The translations under genes were made by a program, and so were the position numbers. A DNA stretch of 64,000 nucleotides from Bacteroides timonensis. GTDB taxonomy: Bacteria; Bacteroidota; Bacteroidia; Bacteroidales; Bacteroidaceae. The stretch lies in the NCBI RefSeq assembly GCF_000513195.1, contig NZ_CBVI010000134.1:32760-96759 (forward strand), in the 5' to 3' direction. Positions 43,224 through 51,477 of this stretch are shown here, one piece after another. The first letter of the stretch is position 1; each line of letters begins with the position of its first letter. The notes under the pieces were generated by a model. That model did no database searches. It was not told where the DNA came from and was given only the letters and a program-made list of their open reading frames with translations.

Positions 43224-43237
43224 AAGTATTAGTACTT
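43224..43237. promoter_or_regulatory. Palindromic operator-like site upstream of the SDR gene
   Basis: AAGTATTAGTACTT (5-bp arms, 4-bp centre), 95 bp upstream of the SDR start. HxlR-type regulators often bind GTAC-type palindromes before such reductases, but no HxlR gene is in the window. Confidence 0.35.
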
Positions 43238-43331
43238 AGAAGATTAAACATTCCCTAAAAGAATGTCGTTCGTAAAACTTCTTTCACAGAAAGACGGTTG
43301 TTATCATATAAACCCTAAAAAAACGAACAAC

Positions 43332-43982
43332 ATGAAGAATGTAGTATTGATAGGAGCAAGTGGTTTCGTAGGAACCGCCATCCTAAACGAATTGCTGAAC
43401 AGAGGCCATAAAGTAACCGCCATTGTGCGTGATGCTAAGAAAATGACCGTCAGTAGCCCGAACCTGACAATCGTCGAAGCCGACGTCACCGACACAGATA
43501 CCCTGAAAGAGGCCAGCAAAGGAAAAGACGCCGTAATCAGCGCCTATAACCCCGGCTGGAAGAATCCCCATATATATGAAGACACCCTGAAGAACTATCC
43601 CCTGATAGTGGAGAGCGTGAAGCAAGCCGGCGTGAAACGTCTGTTAATTGTGGGCGGTGCCGGAACCCTGTTCTATACCCCCGGCAAGATGGTGATGGAT
43701 GCCGACGATGTGCCCGCACAGCTTCTGCCCGGCATTAAGTCTTTAGGCGAATTCTATCTGAATACGCTTCGTAAAGAAAACGCTATTGACTGGATATTCC
43801 TCTCCCCTGCCGCCAACATGACACCGGGAGAACGTACCGGAAAGTTCCGTATCGGAAAAGATGACCTGGTGGTGGATGCCAACGGAAACAGCAATATATC
43901 GGTCGAAGACTATGCCGTGGCAATGGTAGACGAATTGGAACAGAAGCACCACCACAAGGAGCGCTTCACCATAGGATATTAA
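43332..43982 (+). CDS. NAD(P)-binding SDR/NmrA-like oxidoreductase
   Basis: 216 residues from ATG 43332: KNVVLIGASGFVGTAILNEL carries the Rossmann GxSGxxG nucleotide-binding motif. It is followed by VTAIVRDAKKMTVSSPNLTI, DAVISAYNPGWKNPH and VKRLLIVGGAGTLFYTPGKM. This is the atypical SDR group (NmrA/BVR-B-like). Substrate is unknown; related genes often respond to electrophile or redox stress. The frame is open to 43263, but the glycine motif sits correctly from 43332. Monocistronic; a bidirectional terminator follows. Confidence 0.88.
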   Translation: MKNVVLIGASGFVGTAILNELLNRGHKVTAIVRDAKKMTVSSPNLTIVEADVTDTDTLKEASKGKDAVISAYNPGWKNPHIYEDTLKNYPLIVESVKQAGVKRLLIVGGAGTLFYTPGKMVMDADDVPAQLLPGIKSLGEFYLNTLRKENAIDWIFLSPAANMTPGERTGKFRIGKDDLVVDANGNSNISVEDYAVAMVDELEQKHHHKERFTIGY

Positions 43983-44028
43983 GCAAGACTATTTCAGAAA
44001 AGAATTTCTTTAAATTTCAAAACAGAAT

Positions 44029-44072
44029 AAATGCCGGCAAATAAAGAATCACTCTTCTTTTTGCCGGCATTT
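44029..44072. terminator. Bidirectional terminator
   Basis: Perfect 13-bp stem AAATGCCGGCAAA / TTTGCCGGCATTT (44029-44041, 44060-44072) between convergent genes; plus-strand tail TGTCTTTTT. Confidence 0.88.
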
Positions 44073-44106
44073 GTCTTTTTACCAAACTTAATTGAACTAA
44101 CCCTAT

Positions 44107-44757
44107 TTATTCCGCATTCTTTTTCAACCATTCCAACCTGCGCATATCAGGCAGGTGCCTTACCTTGAAATTCTCAAACTTAACATTAAACCCGTCTCCG
44201 TCGGGACAGGCAGCCATAAATCCAACCTTCACCGGAATATTATCCTGCAACCATGCATTCCGCATCATCGTATAAGTCTTGTCATCGAACGAATAGAAGA
44301 TTTCAACGGCATCCAGCCTGCGGACAGCTTTAATCCAGATATAAGGAACAGGCTTATCCAACGTGATTACGCTCCAGTCACTGGTCTTATGAGTCACTAC
44401 TGTACTCAGATTGAATTTACCGTCTACAAACTCAATGCCTGCTTTGATGTAGTTCTCATGGTCGATGCGGAGCATCAGTCCCGCCTGGTCGAAGCGCGCC
44501 TTATAATCGCCCGTCACTTTCACTTTAACTTCAAACTCACCGCCATACGTTGCATAATAGAAAGGGGCGTCATCCACAGTAAAGCCATAATGAGAGATAC
44601 GCCAATAATCACTCTGCGGAGTGACAAACATCGAAAGGCTTTTATCCTTTATCTCCCACTGTTCAGGTTCGTTGAACCACTGCATTTTTTCCAATGTCTG
44701 CGCAAAGGAGGCTTGTACCCCAATCATCATCAACAGACTAAAAAGTAACTTTTTCAT
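44107..44757 (-). CDS. Secreted DUF1349 protein
   Basis: 216 residues with signal peptide LLFSLLMMIGVQASFAQ. The rest matches the DUF1349 concanavalin-like fold: EKMQWFNEPEQWEIKDKSLS, YGGEFEVKVKVTGDYKARFD, QAGLMLRIDHENYIKAGIEF and MMRNAWLQDNIPVKVGFMAA. Such proteins usually bind carbohydrate or act as lectin-like domains; enzymatic activity is not established. It is downstream of, and probably co-transcribed with, the hexapeptide acetyltransferase gene (24-bp gap). Confidence 0.88.
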   Translation of the reverse strand: MKKLLFSLLMMIGVQASFAQTLEKMQWFNEPEQWEIKDKSLSMFVTPQSDYWRISHYGFTVDDAPFYYATYGGEFEVKVKVTGDYKARFDQAGLMLRIDHENYIKAGIEFVDGKFNLSTVVTHKTSDWSVITLDKPVPYIWIKAVRRLDAVEIFYSFDDKTYTMMRNAWLQDNIPVKVGFMAACPDGDGFNVKFENFKVRHLPDMRRLEWLKKNAE

Positions 44758-44781
44758 TTCTCGTATTATTTTAATGAATTA

Positions 44782-45372
44782 TTATTCTGACATATATTTA
44801 GCCCTGTCCGCTTCGGTGATCGTACGTAGCACCCGGCAAGGATTACCGACAGCCAGCACATTGGCAGGAATACTCTTTGTGACCACACTTCCGGCACCAA
44901 TAATCGTATTATCACCAATCGTCACTCCCGGCAACACACAGACCTGGGCACCAATCCACACATTATTTCCGATAGTGATAGGATAAGCATATTCAAGTCC
45001 CTGAATTCTCCGTTCCGCATCCAAGGCATGTCCGGCAGTATAGAAACCACAATTCGGAGCTACAAAAACATTATCGCCAAACGTAACTTTAGCTCCATCC
45101 AGAATGACGCAATTCACATTCGAATAGAAGTTCTCCCCTATTTCGATATTATATCCGTAATCACAATAAAACGGCTGTTCTATCAGGAAAGATTTTCCGG
45201 TCTTACCAAACAGTCGGCGGATAATGCTCTCCCGTTCCTTCTTCTGTGAAGGGCGCAAGCTATTCAGTTCATAACATACTTCTTTGCAAGCTTCCCTCTC
45301 CGACACAAGCTCTATATCATTATTGGCATCATACAATTTCCCGGCTTTCGCTTTTGCTTTTTCACTCTCCAT
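44782..45372 (-). CDS. Maltose/galactoside O-acetyltransferase-like hexapeptide protein
   Basis: 196 residues. The N-terminal Mac domain is KAGKLYDANNDIELVSEREA. The left-handed beta-helix hexapeptide repeats include CNYGYNIEIG-type sequence (YCDYGYNIEIGENF), the catalytic His in FYTAGHALDAERR, and NNVWIGAQVCVLPGVTIGDN. CoA-dependent acetyl transfer to a sugar or sugar-like acceptor is expected; the natural substrate is unknown. It is divergent from the LuxR-type gene and shares a symmetric promoter with it (45410-45427). Confidence 0.9.
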   Translation of the reverse strand: MESEKAKAKAGKLYDANNDIELVSEREACKEVCYELNSLRPSQKKERESIIRRLFGKTGKSFLIEQPFYCDYGYNIEIGENFYSNVNCVILDGAKVTFGDNVFVAPNCGFYTAGHALDAERRIQGLEYAYPITIGNNVWIGAQVCVLPGVTIGDNTIIGAGSVVTKSIPANVLAVGNPCRVLRTITEADRAKYMSE

Positions 45373-45409
45373 AATTTATTGCACTTAAATAAATAACCAT
45401 TAGTTTTCA

Positions 45410-45427
45410 TTACCTTTGCAAAGGTAA
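45410..45427. promoter_or_regulatory. Perfectly palindromic divergent promoter
   Basis: TTACCTTTGCAAAGGTAA is an 18-bp perfect palindrome made of two abutting -7 elements: TACCTTTG on the plus strand (45411-45418, toward the LuxR-type gene) and TACCTTTG on the minus strand (45419-45426, toward the acetyltransferase). Confidence 0.75.
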
Positions 45428-45485
45428 AAGCTTACAGATAAGTCGGCAATACTGATTAATAACCATTTTTCCATCTTCATACCGT

Positions 45486-46238
45486 ATGGACATCGTAAAT
45501 AAACTGAAGAAAGAGCTACTGAAACAAGCGTTCACCGAGGAACAGAAACAGACGGAACGCCTGAATGAGTGCAAACATATAGCTTCCATATATGCACAGA
45601 CCGAAAATGCCATAGCAGTGTTGAGCGATATGAAAGCCAATATTAGTTATATTTATTACGGCGGAGTAGCCGAGAAACTAGGACTGGCAGAACGAAATAC
45701 CGCCAAGACCATTCAGTCGATATGGGAAGAAGAAATATTCAGTCACATCCATCCGGACGACTTACAGGAAAAGCATTTGCAGGAACTCCGCTTCTTCCAC
45801 TTCCTGAAAAGTGTTCCGGAAAAGAAACGTCCGGACTACTACCTTATACACAATATGCGCATGAGCGATCATTCGGGCAGGTATGTACACATCTTGCACA
45901 GGATGTTTTATATAGCGAGCCACTCAAACGGAAGTGTATGGTTATCCTTATGCCTTTACAACTTTTCAATGGATACATCGTTAAGTTGCACCATTCTTAA
46001 CTCGGCAGACGGGCAAACCCTCGAACTGGAAAAGCAGAATTGCAACGACCTGTTGTCAGAGCGGGAAAAAGAAATCCTGCAATTGATAAATAAGGGAAAA
46101 ATGAGTAAGGACATTGCCCAGACATTATCCATTAGTATAAACACCGTAAACCGGCACCGGCAAAATATCCTGGAGAAACTTCAGGTAAACAATTCTATTG
46201 AAGCTTGCCGGATTGCTAAAGAATTGCACTTGTTATGA
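45486..46238 (+). CDS. LuxR-type transcriptional regulator with PAS-like N-terminus
   Basis: 250 residues. The N-terminal part resembles a PAS sensor (ISYIYYGGVAEKLGLAERNT, IFSHIHPDDLQEKHLQELRF and SDHSGRYVHILHRMFYIASH). The C-terminal GerE/LuxR HTH reads LLSEREKEILQLINKGKMSK, DIAQTLSISINTVNRHRQNI and LEKLQVNNSIEACRIAKEL. It lacks a receiver Asp and so is probably a one-component regulator. It heads an operon of GNAT, beta-lactamase, NUDIX and arginase-like genes, with a 4-bp overlap to the GNAT gene. Confidence 0.88.
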   Translation: MDIVNKLKKELLKQAFTEEQKQTERLNECKHIASIYAQTENAIAVLSDMKANISYIYYGGVAEKLGLAERNTAKTIQSIWEEEIFSHIHPDDLQEKHLQELRFFHFLKSVPEKKRPDYYLIHNMRMSDHSGRYVHILHRMFYIASHSNGSVWLSLCLYNFSMDTSLSCTILNSADGQTLELEKQNCNDLLSEREKEILQLINKGKMSKDIAQTLSISINTVNRHRQNILEKLQVNNSIEACRIAKELHLL

Positions 46239-46747
46239 TAAGAGAAGTAAGGCCGGAAGATACCGGAAGCATTACAGCCATTTACAACGAGTATGTCGCA
46301 CACAGTGTGATTACATTTGAAACAGAGCCTGTACGCGAAGAGGAAATGCGTTCACGCATAACCGCAATAGTATCACACTTTCCTTACTTCGTTTATGAAG
46401 CGGAAGGTAAAATTGCCGGGTACTGTTATGCCCATGCCTGGAAAGAAAGAGCGGCTTACAGGTATACGTTGGAAACAACTGTTTATTTGGCATCCGAATA
46501 TCAAGGCAAAGGAATAGGAAAACAACTCATGCAGACGTTGATTAACGAATGCCGCCACAGAGGTTATCACGCATTGATAGCCTGCATCACGGAAGGCAAC
46601 GAAGCCAGTAATTCCCTGCATCAGAAACTTGGCTTTAAGCAAGTCTCCCACTTTGAGAAAGTCGGATTGAAATTCGATCGCTGGCTGGACGTGTTTGATT
46701 ATGAATTAATACTAATTCCTGAATCACCCGGAAATAAACAACTATAA
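46235..46747 (+). CDS. GNAT acetyltransferase (phosphinothricin acetyltransferase-like)
   Basis: 170 residues: MIREVRPEDTGSITAIYNEY, then VITFETEPVREEEMRSRI, YCYAHAWKERAAYRYTLETT, the acetyl-CoA loop YQGKGIGKQLMQTLI, and SLHQKLGFKQVSHFEKVG. This is the Pat/YwnH-type subfamily that acetylates amino acid analogues such as methionine sulfoximine; the substrate here is unproven. ATGA overlap with the LuxR-type gene; 55 bp before the beta-lactamase gene. Confidence 0.88.
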   Translation: MIREVRPEDTGSITAIYNEYVAHSVITFETEPVREEEMRSRITAIVSHFPYFVYEAEGKIAGYCYAHAWKERAAYRYTLETTVYLASEYQGKGIGKQLMQTLINECRHRGYHALIACITEGNEASNSLHQKLGFKQVSHFEKVGLKFDRWLDVFDYELILIPESPGNKQL

Positions 46748-46802
46748 AAAATAATGAGAAATTGATTACCATCTGATACTATTAATCCTTTATAATTCAC
46801 GT

Positions 46803-47708
46803 ATGAAAGCAAAATTCTTTTTAAGCTGTATAGCGCTGGCAATCTTGTTCAGTGCATGCAATACCACCAACCGCACCCCGAAGCAGAAGATAGAACAACA
46901 AATAGATTCCCTTCTGAAAGATAAGAAAGCTACGGTAGGCGTTGCCGTACTCGCCAATGATGAGACTGTAGCCGTTTATAATAATCAAATCCATTTCCCC
47001 CTGTTAAGCGTCTTCAAGTTTCATGTGGGGCTGGCTGTTCTGGATAAGATGGATAAAGGGCATATTGCTTTAGATAGTCTTATTGAAGTGAAGTCTTCTC
47101 AACTGACGCCCAACACATACAGTCCGTTAAGAGATGAATTTCCCGATCAGGATATTACAATTTCTCTCGGAGAGTTGCTAAAATACACCATTTCGAAAAG
47201 CGATAACAATACATGTGATATCCTTATAGAATATGTCGGCGGTATAGATCAAGTAAATGAGTATGTGAAATCGTTAGGAATAAAGGATTGTAATCTTGCG
47301 GCAACAGAAACCCTCATGCATACCTCCGGAGATGCTTATCTGAACTGGAGTACTCCGGAAGAAGTTGTCAGATTATTGAATATAGCCGACAAGCAACCTC
47401 TATTTGGAACTCAATACAAAGACTTCCTTCAGGCAATCATGCAGGAAACTTCTACCGGAAAAGATAAGCTGAAAGGCCAGTTACCCGCCGACGTAATCGT
47501 AGGCCATAAGACAGGCTCTTCCGACCGGACTCCGGAAGGGATAAAGATCGCTGATAATGATGCAGGCTTTGTTATCCTGCCCAACGGACAGAAATATTAT
47601 ATAGCTGTCTTCGTGATGGAGTCGCAGGAAACCGATGCAGATAATGCAGCTATCATCGCCAGTATATCCAAAATTGTATATGATACTTTAAACTCAGATA
47701 TCCAATGA
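46803..47708 (+). CDS. Class A (subclass A2, CblA/CepA-like) beta-lactamase
   Basis: A 301-residue periplasmic or lipid-anchored enzyme that hydrolyses beta-lactams, chiefly cephalosporins in this subclass. Lipoprotein-type leader LAILFSACNTT (Cys at 19). Active-site elements: SVFK (Ser69, Lys72 in this protein), SDN at 133-135, a candidate omega-loop Glu at 169 (ATETLMHTS) and KTG at 236-238 (VGHKTGSSDRTPEG). The sequence strongly resembles chromosomal CblA of Bacteroides uniformis as I remember it. It sits inside an operon rather than alone, with a 4-bp overlap to NUDIX. No separate promoter is evident in the 55-bp upstream gap. Confidence 0.93.
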   Translation: MKAKFFLSCIALAILFSACNTTNRTPKQKIEQQIDSLLKDKKATVGVAVLANDETVAVYNNQIHFPLLSVFKFHVGLAVLDKMDKGHIALDSLIEVKSSQLTPNTYSPLRDEFPDQDITISLGELLKYTISKSDNNTCDILIEYVGGIDQVNEYVKSLGIKDCNLAATETLMHTSGDAYLNWSTPEEVVRLLNIADKQPLFGTQYKDFLQAIMQETSTGKDKLKGQLPADVIVGHKTGSSDRTPEGIKIADNDAGFVILPNGQKYYIAVFVMESQETDADNAAIIASISKIVYDTLNSDIQ

Positions 47709-48331
47709 ACAAGAACACTGATCCCCGCTGGCTCGAATGGGCCAAGGAATTACAATTCATAGGTCAGGTAGGACTGACCTACTCCCGCGATCCCTTCGAC
47801 ATCGAGCGTTTTGAACGTATCCGGGAAATATCGGCAGAGATCATGAGCCATCAAAGCGATCTGCCGGTAGAGAAGGTAAAAGAATTATTCTGCAATGAAA
47901 CCGGTTTCCAAACACCTAAACTGGATACCCGTGCCGCCATCTTTAAAGACGGGAAAATACTCTTGGTAAAGGAAAAAGCCGGTGTATGGTCTATGCCCGG
48001 TGGCTGGGTAGACGTCAACCAAAGCATCAAAACCAATACGGAGAAAGAAGTCAAAGAAGAAGCCGGACTGGACGTAAAGGCTGTACGCCTGATTGCTTTG
48101 CAGGACAGAAACCTGCACAACGTGCCTCCTTATGCATACAATGTTTGCAAAGCCTTTGTTCTTTGCGAAGTTACAGGCGGGAGTTTTCAAAGCAACATAG
48201 AAACAACTGAAAGCAGATATTTCTCTCTGGATGAGATACCGGAATTAGCCGAAGAAAAGAACAGCAAAGAACAGATAGCTATGTGTTTCGCCGCTTATCA
48301 GGATGAGAAGTGGGAGGTGCCATTCGACTAA
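47705..48331 (+). CDS. NUDIX hydrolase (ADP-ribose pyrophosphatase-like)
   Basis: 208 residues. An N-terminal helical NUDIX_N region (PRWLEWAKELQFIGQVGLTY) precedes the NUDIX fold. The Nudix box runs GGWVDVNQSIKTNTEKEVKE then EAGLDV, with the metal-binding REVxEE-type residues present as KEVKEEAG (the first Arg replaced by Lys). The family hydrolyses nucleoside diphosphate derivatives such as ADP-ribose; the exact substrate is unknown. Translationally coupled to the beta-lactamase (ATGA at 47705). Confidence 0.9.
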   Translation: MNKNTDPRWLEWAKELQFIGQVGLTYSRDPFDIERFERIREISAEIMSHQSDLPVEKVKELFCNETGFQTPKLDTRAAIFKDGKILLVKEKAGVWSMPGGWVDVNQSIKTNTEKEVKEEAGLDVKAVRLIALQDRNLHNVPPYAYNVCKAFVLCEVTGGSFQSNIETTESRYFSLDEIPELAEEKNSKEQIAMCFAAYQDEKWEVPFD

Positions 48332-48357
48332 AACAACAACCCGTAAAAAGTAAAGAT

Positions 48358-49233
48358 ATGAAGAAAGAAACCACCCCTCTCCGTCTGATTTATCCGCAAT
48401 GGCAAGGCGGAATTGTAGATCACTGGATGCCGGATATTCCGGCAGAAGACTCTTCCAGAGGTTATTATTTAGGTGCTCAGTTACTGAACCTGCTGGCTCC
48501 GGACAGCAATCAGAAAACCGTGGAAGTTCCGGTATCTCTCGATATAAACGACAGAGCAACTGAAAAAGGTATCAGCTCCCGTAACGTGATTGTCAAACAA
48601 AGTAAGGCTGCGCTCGATATACTTAACGAAAACAAACCGGACCGGATCATCACCCTGGGCGGAGAATGTTCGGCCAGCGTTGTTCCGTTCACTTATCTGG
48701 CCGCCCGATACCCGAACGATGTAGCCATAGTCTGGATAGATGCGCATCCGGACATTAACCTGCCTTATGATGAATACAAAGGGTATCATGCCATGGCTCT
48801 CACCGCTTGCCTGGGAATGGGTGACGAAGAGATTATGAACTTACTGCCCGGTAAGTTTGACGCTTCCAAAGCATTAATCGTAGGACTGCGTTCATGGGAC
48901 AAAGGCATGCAGGAACGGCAAAAAGAACTGGGCATAAAAGGTCTGGCACCGAAAGAAACAGCGGACAACAGTTCCGCCATTATAGAATGGCTGAAAAGTA
49001 CCGGAGCTTCCAAAGTTGTCATCCACTTTGACCTGGACGTGATAGATCCTGCCGACATGATAGCAGGCGTCGGCGTAGAACCGGACGGTATGAAGACCGA
49101 GGAAGTAGTCCGCGTGATTAACGACATTGCTTCCGAATATGACCTGGTAGGGTTGACCGTAGCCGAACCGATGCCACGTATCGCTATTAAAATCAAGAAT
49201 ATGCTGAACCAGTTGCCTTTATTAAAAGAGTAA
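48358..49233 (+). CDS. Arginase/agmatinase/formimidoylglutamase-family hydrolase
   Basis: 291 residues from ATG 48358. Ureohydrolase fold with Mn-ligand motifs GGECSASVV (His of the usual GGDH is replaced by Cys), VWIDAHPDINLP (DAHxD), and VIHFDLDVIDPADM (DxDxxDP). The canonical first motif GGDHS reads GGECS here, so one of the two Mn sites may be altered and the activity may differ from true arginases. Last gene of the LuxR-led operon. A longer frame from 48310 overlaps the NUDIX gene and is not favoured. Confidence 0.88.
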   Translation: MKKETTPLRLIYPQWQGGIVDHWMPDIPAEDSSRGYYLGAQLLNLLAPDSNQKTVEVPVSLDINDRATEKGISSRNVIVKQSKAALDILNENKPDRIITLGGECSASVVPFTYLAARYPNDVAIVWIDAHPDINLPYDEYKGYHAMALTACLGMGDEEIMNLLPGKFDASKALIVGLRSWDKGMQERQKELGIKGLAPKETADNSSAIIEWLKSTGASKVVIHFDLDVIDPADMIAGVGVEPDGMKTEEVVRVINDIASEYDLVGLTVAEPMPRIAIKIKNMLNQLPLLKE

Positions 49234-49259
49234 GAAAAGAGAAACCCACAAATAATCTC

Positions 49260-49267
49260 TATATTTG
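49260..49267 (+). promoter_or_regulatory. -7 promoter element of the two-component operon
   Basis: TATATTTG, 46 nt upstream of the response-regulator ATG at 49314. Confidence 0.65.
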
Positions 49268-49313
49268 TATGGTCTCAAACAAAAACAACTGGAATCTATA
49301 AAAAATACGGACC

Positions 49314-50000
49314 ATGCATACGATATTGATTATTGAAGATGAATCAAGAGTAGCCAGCCTGCTCAAGAATGGACTGGAAGAGAATGGTTATCAAACCATG
49401 GTAGCTTACGATGGTGTCATGGGACTACGTCTCTTCCGTGCCCATACTTTCGACCTGGTAATTTCTGATATTATCCTGCCCAAGATGGATGGTTTTGAGC
49501 TATGTAAAGAAATCCGCAAGACAAACCCAAGCATCCCTATCCTGATGCTGACAGCCTTAGGCTCTACAGATGATAAACTGGACGGATTCGACGCAGGAGC
49601 CGATGACTACATGGTGAAACCTTTCGATTTCCGCGAACTCTATGCAAGAATCAGGGTACTGCTGAAACGTAATAATGAAGCAGCTGCACCACAGCCCCGG
49701 GAGATCAGATATTCCGACCTGTACATTGACCTACAAGGAAAAAATGTAACCCGAAACGGTGCTCCCATCAAACTTTCACCCAAAGAATATAATCTGTTAC
49801 TCTACATGGCCGAGAATGCAGAGCGGGTTCTCAGCCGTATAGAGATAGCTGAAAAGGTCTGGAATACCCACTTTGATACCGGGACCAACTTTATCGACGT
49901 ATACATCAACTATCTCCGCAAAAAGATAGACAAGGATTTCGACACCAAACTAATCCATACCAAAGCCGGTATGGGCTTTATACTGACGGATAAACTATGA
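49314..50000 (+). CDS. OmpR/PhoB-family response regulator
   Basis: 228 residues. Receiver domain with acidic pocket EDE (8-10), phospho-acceptor Asp52 (LVISDIILPKMDGF) and Lys102 (MVKPFDF). The C-terminal winged helix contains KLSPKEYNLLLYMAENAERV and TNFIDVYINYLRKKIDKDFD. It is coupled to the following kinase by an ATGA overlap. The four 11-bp-spaced TCTAAY repeats at 51360-51398, just before the magnesium ATPase promoter, are a likely target. Confidence 0.93.
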   Translation: MHTILIIEDESRVASLLKNGLEENGYQTMVAYDGVMGLRLFRAHTFDLVISDIILPKMDGFELCKEIRKTNPSIPILMLTALGSTDDKLDGFDAGADDYMVKPFDFRELYARIRVLLKRNNEAAAPQPREIRYSDLYIDLQGKNVTRNGAPIKLSPKEYNLLLYMAENAERVLSRIEIAEKVWNTHFDTGTNFIDVYINYLRKKIDKDFDTKLIHTKAGMGFILTDKL

Positions 50001-51355
50001 CAGCCTTAACCCTGCGGTACACCTGTATCACAGCCGCCGTGTTCCTGGTATTTATAACCGCCATCTACTACGTCAGTGAGCACTCGCGCAGCAATGCCTT
50101 TTTCCGGAATCTGAAAAGTGAAGCGATCACCAAGGCACATCTGTTTCTGAATAATCAGGTGGATGCCGAAACCATGCAATCCATTTACCTGAACAATAAA
50201 AAGTTTATTGACGAAGTAGAAGTAGCCGTCTACGACACCGACTTCCGGATATTATACCACGATGCCTTGCAAAACGACATCATAAAGGAAACTCCGGAAA
50301 TGATAGAGCGCATCCTTCAGAAGAAAGAAATAGACTTCTACATTGAAGATTACCAAGGAGTAGGCATCATCTATACTTTCGAAGGTAAGGATTACATCGT
50401 TACCGCCGCCGCTTATGACGGCTACGGATATGCCAAACGGGAAATCCTGAAAGACACACTTGCCCTATTATTGTTCAGCGGACTGACCGCGCTGATTATT
50501 GTAGGCTACCTCCTTGCCCGGAGCGCATTAGCACCCATCAGAAGCATCGTGAAAGAAGCGGAGAACATAACCGCCTCACGAATCAACAAACGCCTGCCCG
50601 TCAAGAACGAAAAAGACGAATTAGGCGAACTGAGCCTTACCTTCAATGCCCTGCTCGACAGACTGGAAAAATCATTCAACTCGCAGAAGATGTTTGTCAG
50701 CAACGTATCGCACGAACTGCGTACCCCTATGGCTGCGCTTTCTGCCGAACTTGATCTTGCCGTGCAGAAAGAACGAAGTCCCGAACAATACCAAAACGCC
50801 ATCCACAACGCGTTGCAGGATTCGCAAAGAGTGATTAAACTCATCGACGGATTACTGAACCTTGCCAAAGCGGATTATGAACCGGAACAGATCAAAAGAG
50901 AAGAAATCCGTCTGGACGAACTGTTGCTCGATGCAAGGGAACTTGTATTGAGGGCGCACCCCGATTTCCATGTGGAACTCGTATTCGAGCAGGAAGCCGA
51001 AGACGACAAGGTGCTCACAGTAATCGGTAATAGTTACCTGCTTACAACAGCGTTCGTAAACCTCATCGAAAACAATTGCAAGTACTCCCGGAACCAAACT
51101 TCTTTTATCCAGATTTCTTTCTGGGAAGAATGGTCCATCATCCGCCTTTCGGACGACGGTGTGGGCATGTCGGACAAGGATAAAGAGAACTTGTTCCGAC
51201 TATTTTACCGTGGCGAAAACAAAGATGTGGCATCCGGCTACGGCATCGGCATGACTTTGGCACAAAAGATACTGAGCCTGCATAAAGGGGAAATATCTGT
51301 CTTCTCGCATCCGGGTGAAGGGACCACTTATGTCGTTAAACTCCCGCATATCTGA
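49997..51355 (+). CDS. Membrane sensor histidine kinase
   Basis: 452 residues. Two transmembrane helices (ITAAVFLVFITAIYYVSEHS and LALLLFSGLTALIIVGYLLA) flank a periplasmic domain of about 140 residues. Then HAMP, HisKA with MFVSNVSHELRTPMAALSAE (His about 239), and HATPase_c with NLIENNCKYS, SDDGVGMSDKD, LFRLFYRGEN and GYGIGMTLAQ. The partner of the upstream response regulator. The periplasmic domain could sense divalent cations, given the downstream Mg transporter, but no acidic patch can be shown from sequence alone. Confidence 0.92.
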   Translation: MTALTLRYTCITAAVFLVFITAIYYVSEHSRSNAFFRNLKSEAITKAHLFLNNQVDAETMQSIYLNNKKFIDEVEVAVYDTDFRILYHDALQNDIIKETPEMIERILQKKEIDFYIEDYQGVGIIYTFEGKDYIVTAAAYDGYGYAKREILKDTLALLLFSGLTALIIVGYLLARSALAPIRSIVKEAENITASRINKRLPVKNEKDELGELSLTFNALLDRLEKSFNSQKMFVSNVSHELRTPMAALSAELDLAVQKERSPEQYQNAIHNALQDSQRVIKLIDGLLNLAKADYEPEQIKREEIRLDELLLDARELVLRAHPDFHVELVFEQEAEDDKVLTVIGNSYLLTTAFVNLIENNCKYSRNQTSFIQISFWEEWSIIRLSDDGVGMSDKDKENLFRLFYRGENKDVASGYGIGMTLAQKILSLHKGEISVFSHPGEGTTYVVKLPHI

Positions 51356-51359
51356 TTTC

Positions 51360-51398
51360 TCTAATGGTTTTCTAATACTACTCTAATAAATCTCTAAC
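51360..51398 (+). promoter_or_regulatory. Four TCTAAY direct repeats at exact 11-bp spacing
   Basis: TCTAAT at 51360, 51371 and 51382, and TCTAAC at 51393. The array starts 4 bp after the kinase stop codon and ends 22 bp before the -7 box. Direct half-sites at 11-bp period are the hallmark of OmpR/PhoB-type activator binding. Confidence 0.75.
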
Positions 51399-51420
51399 GG
51401 CTTCTCCACGAAGCCGTTCT

Positions 51421-51428
51421 TACTTTTG
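51421..51428 (+). promoter_or_regulatory. -7 promoter element of the Mg2+ ATPase gene
   Basis: TACTTTTG, 49 nt upstream of ATG 51478. An inverted repeat AACGGCTTC / GAAGCCGTT (51396-51418) occupies the -33 region and there is no TTTG there, consistent with activator dependence. Confidence 0.7.
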
Positions 51429-51477
51429 CGCCGTGAAATAGAAACGCAATTAGTAACTTCAAAAAAGGAAAGAGATT

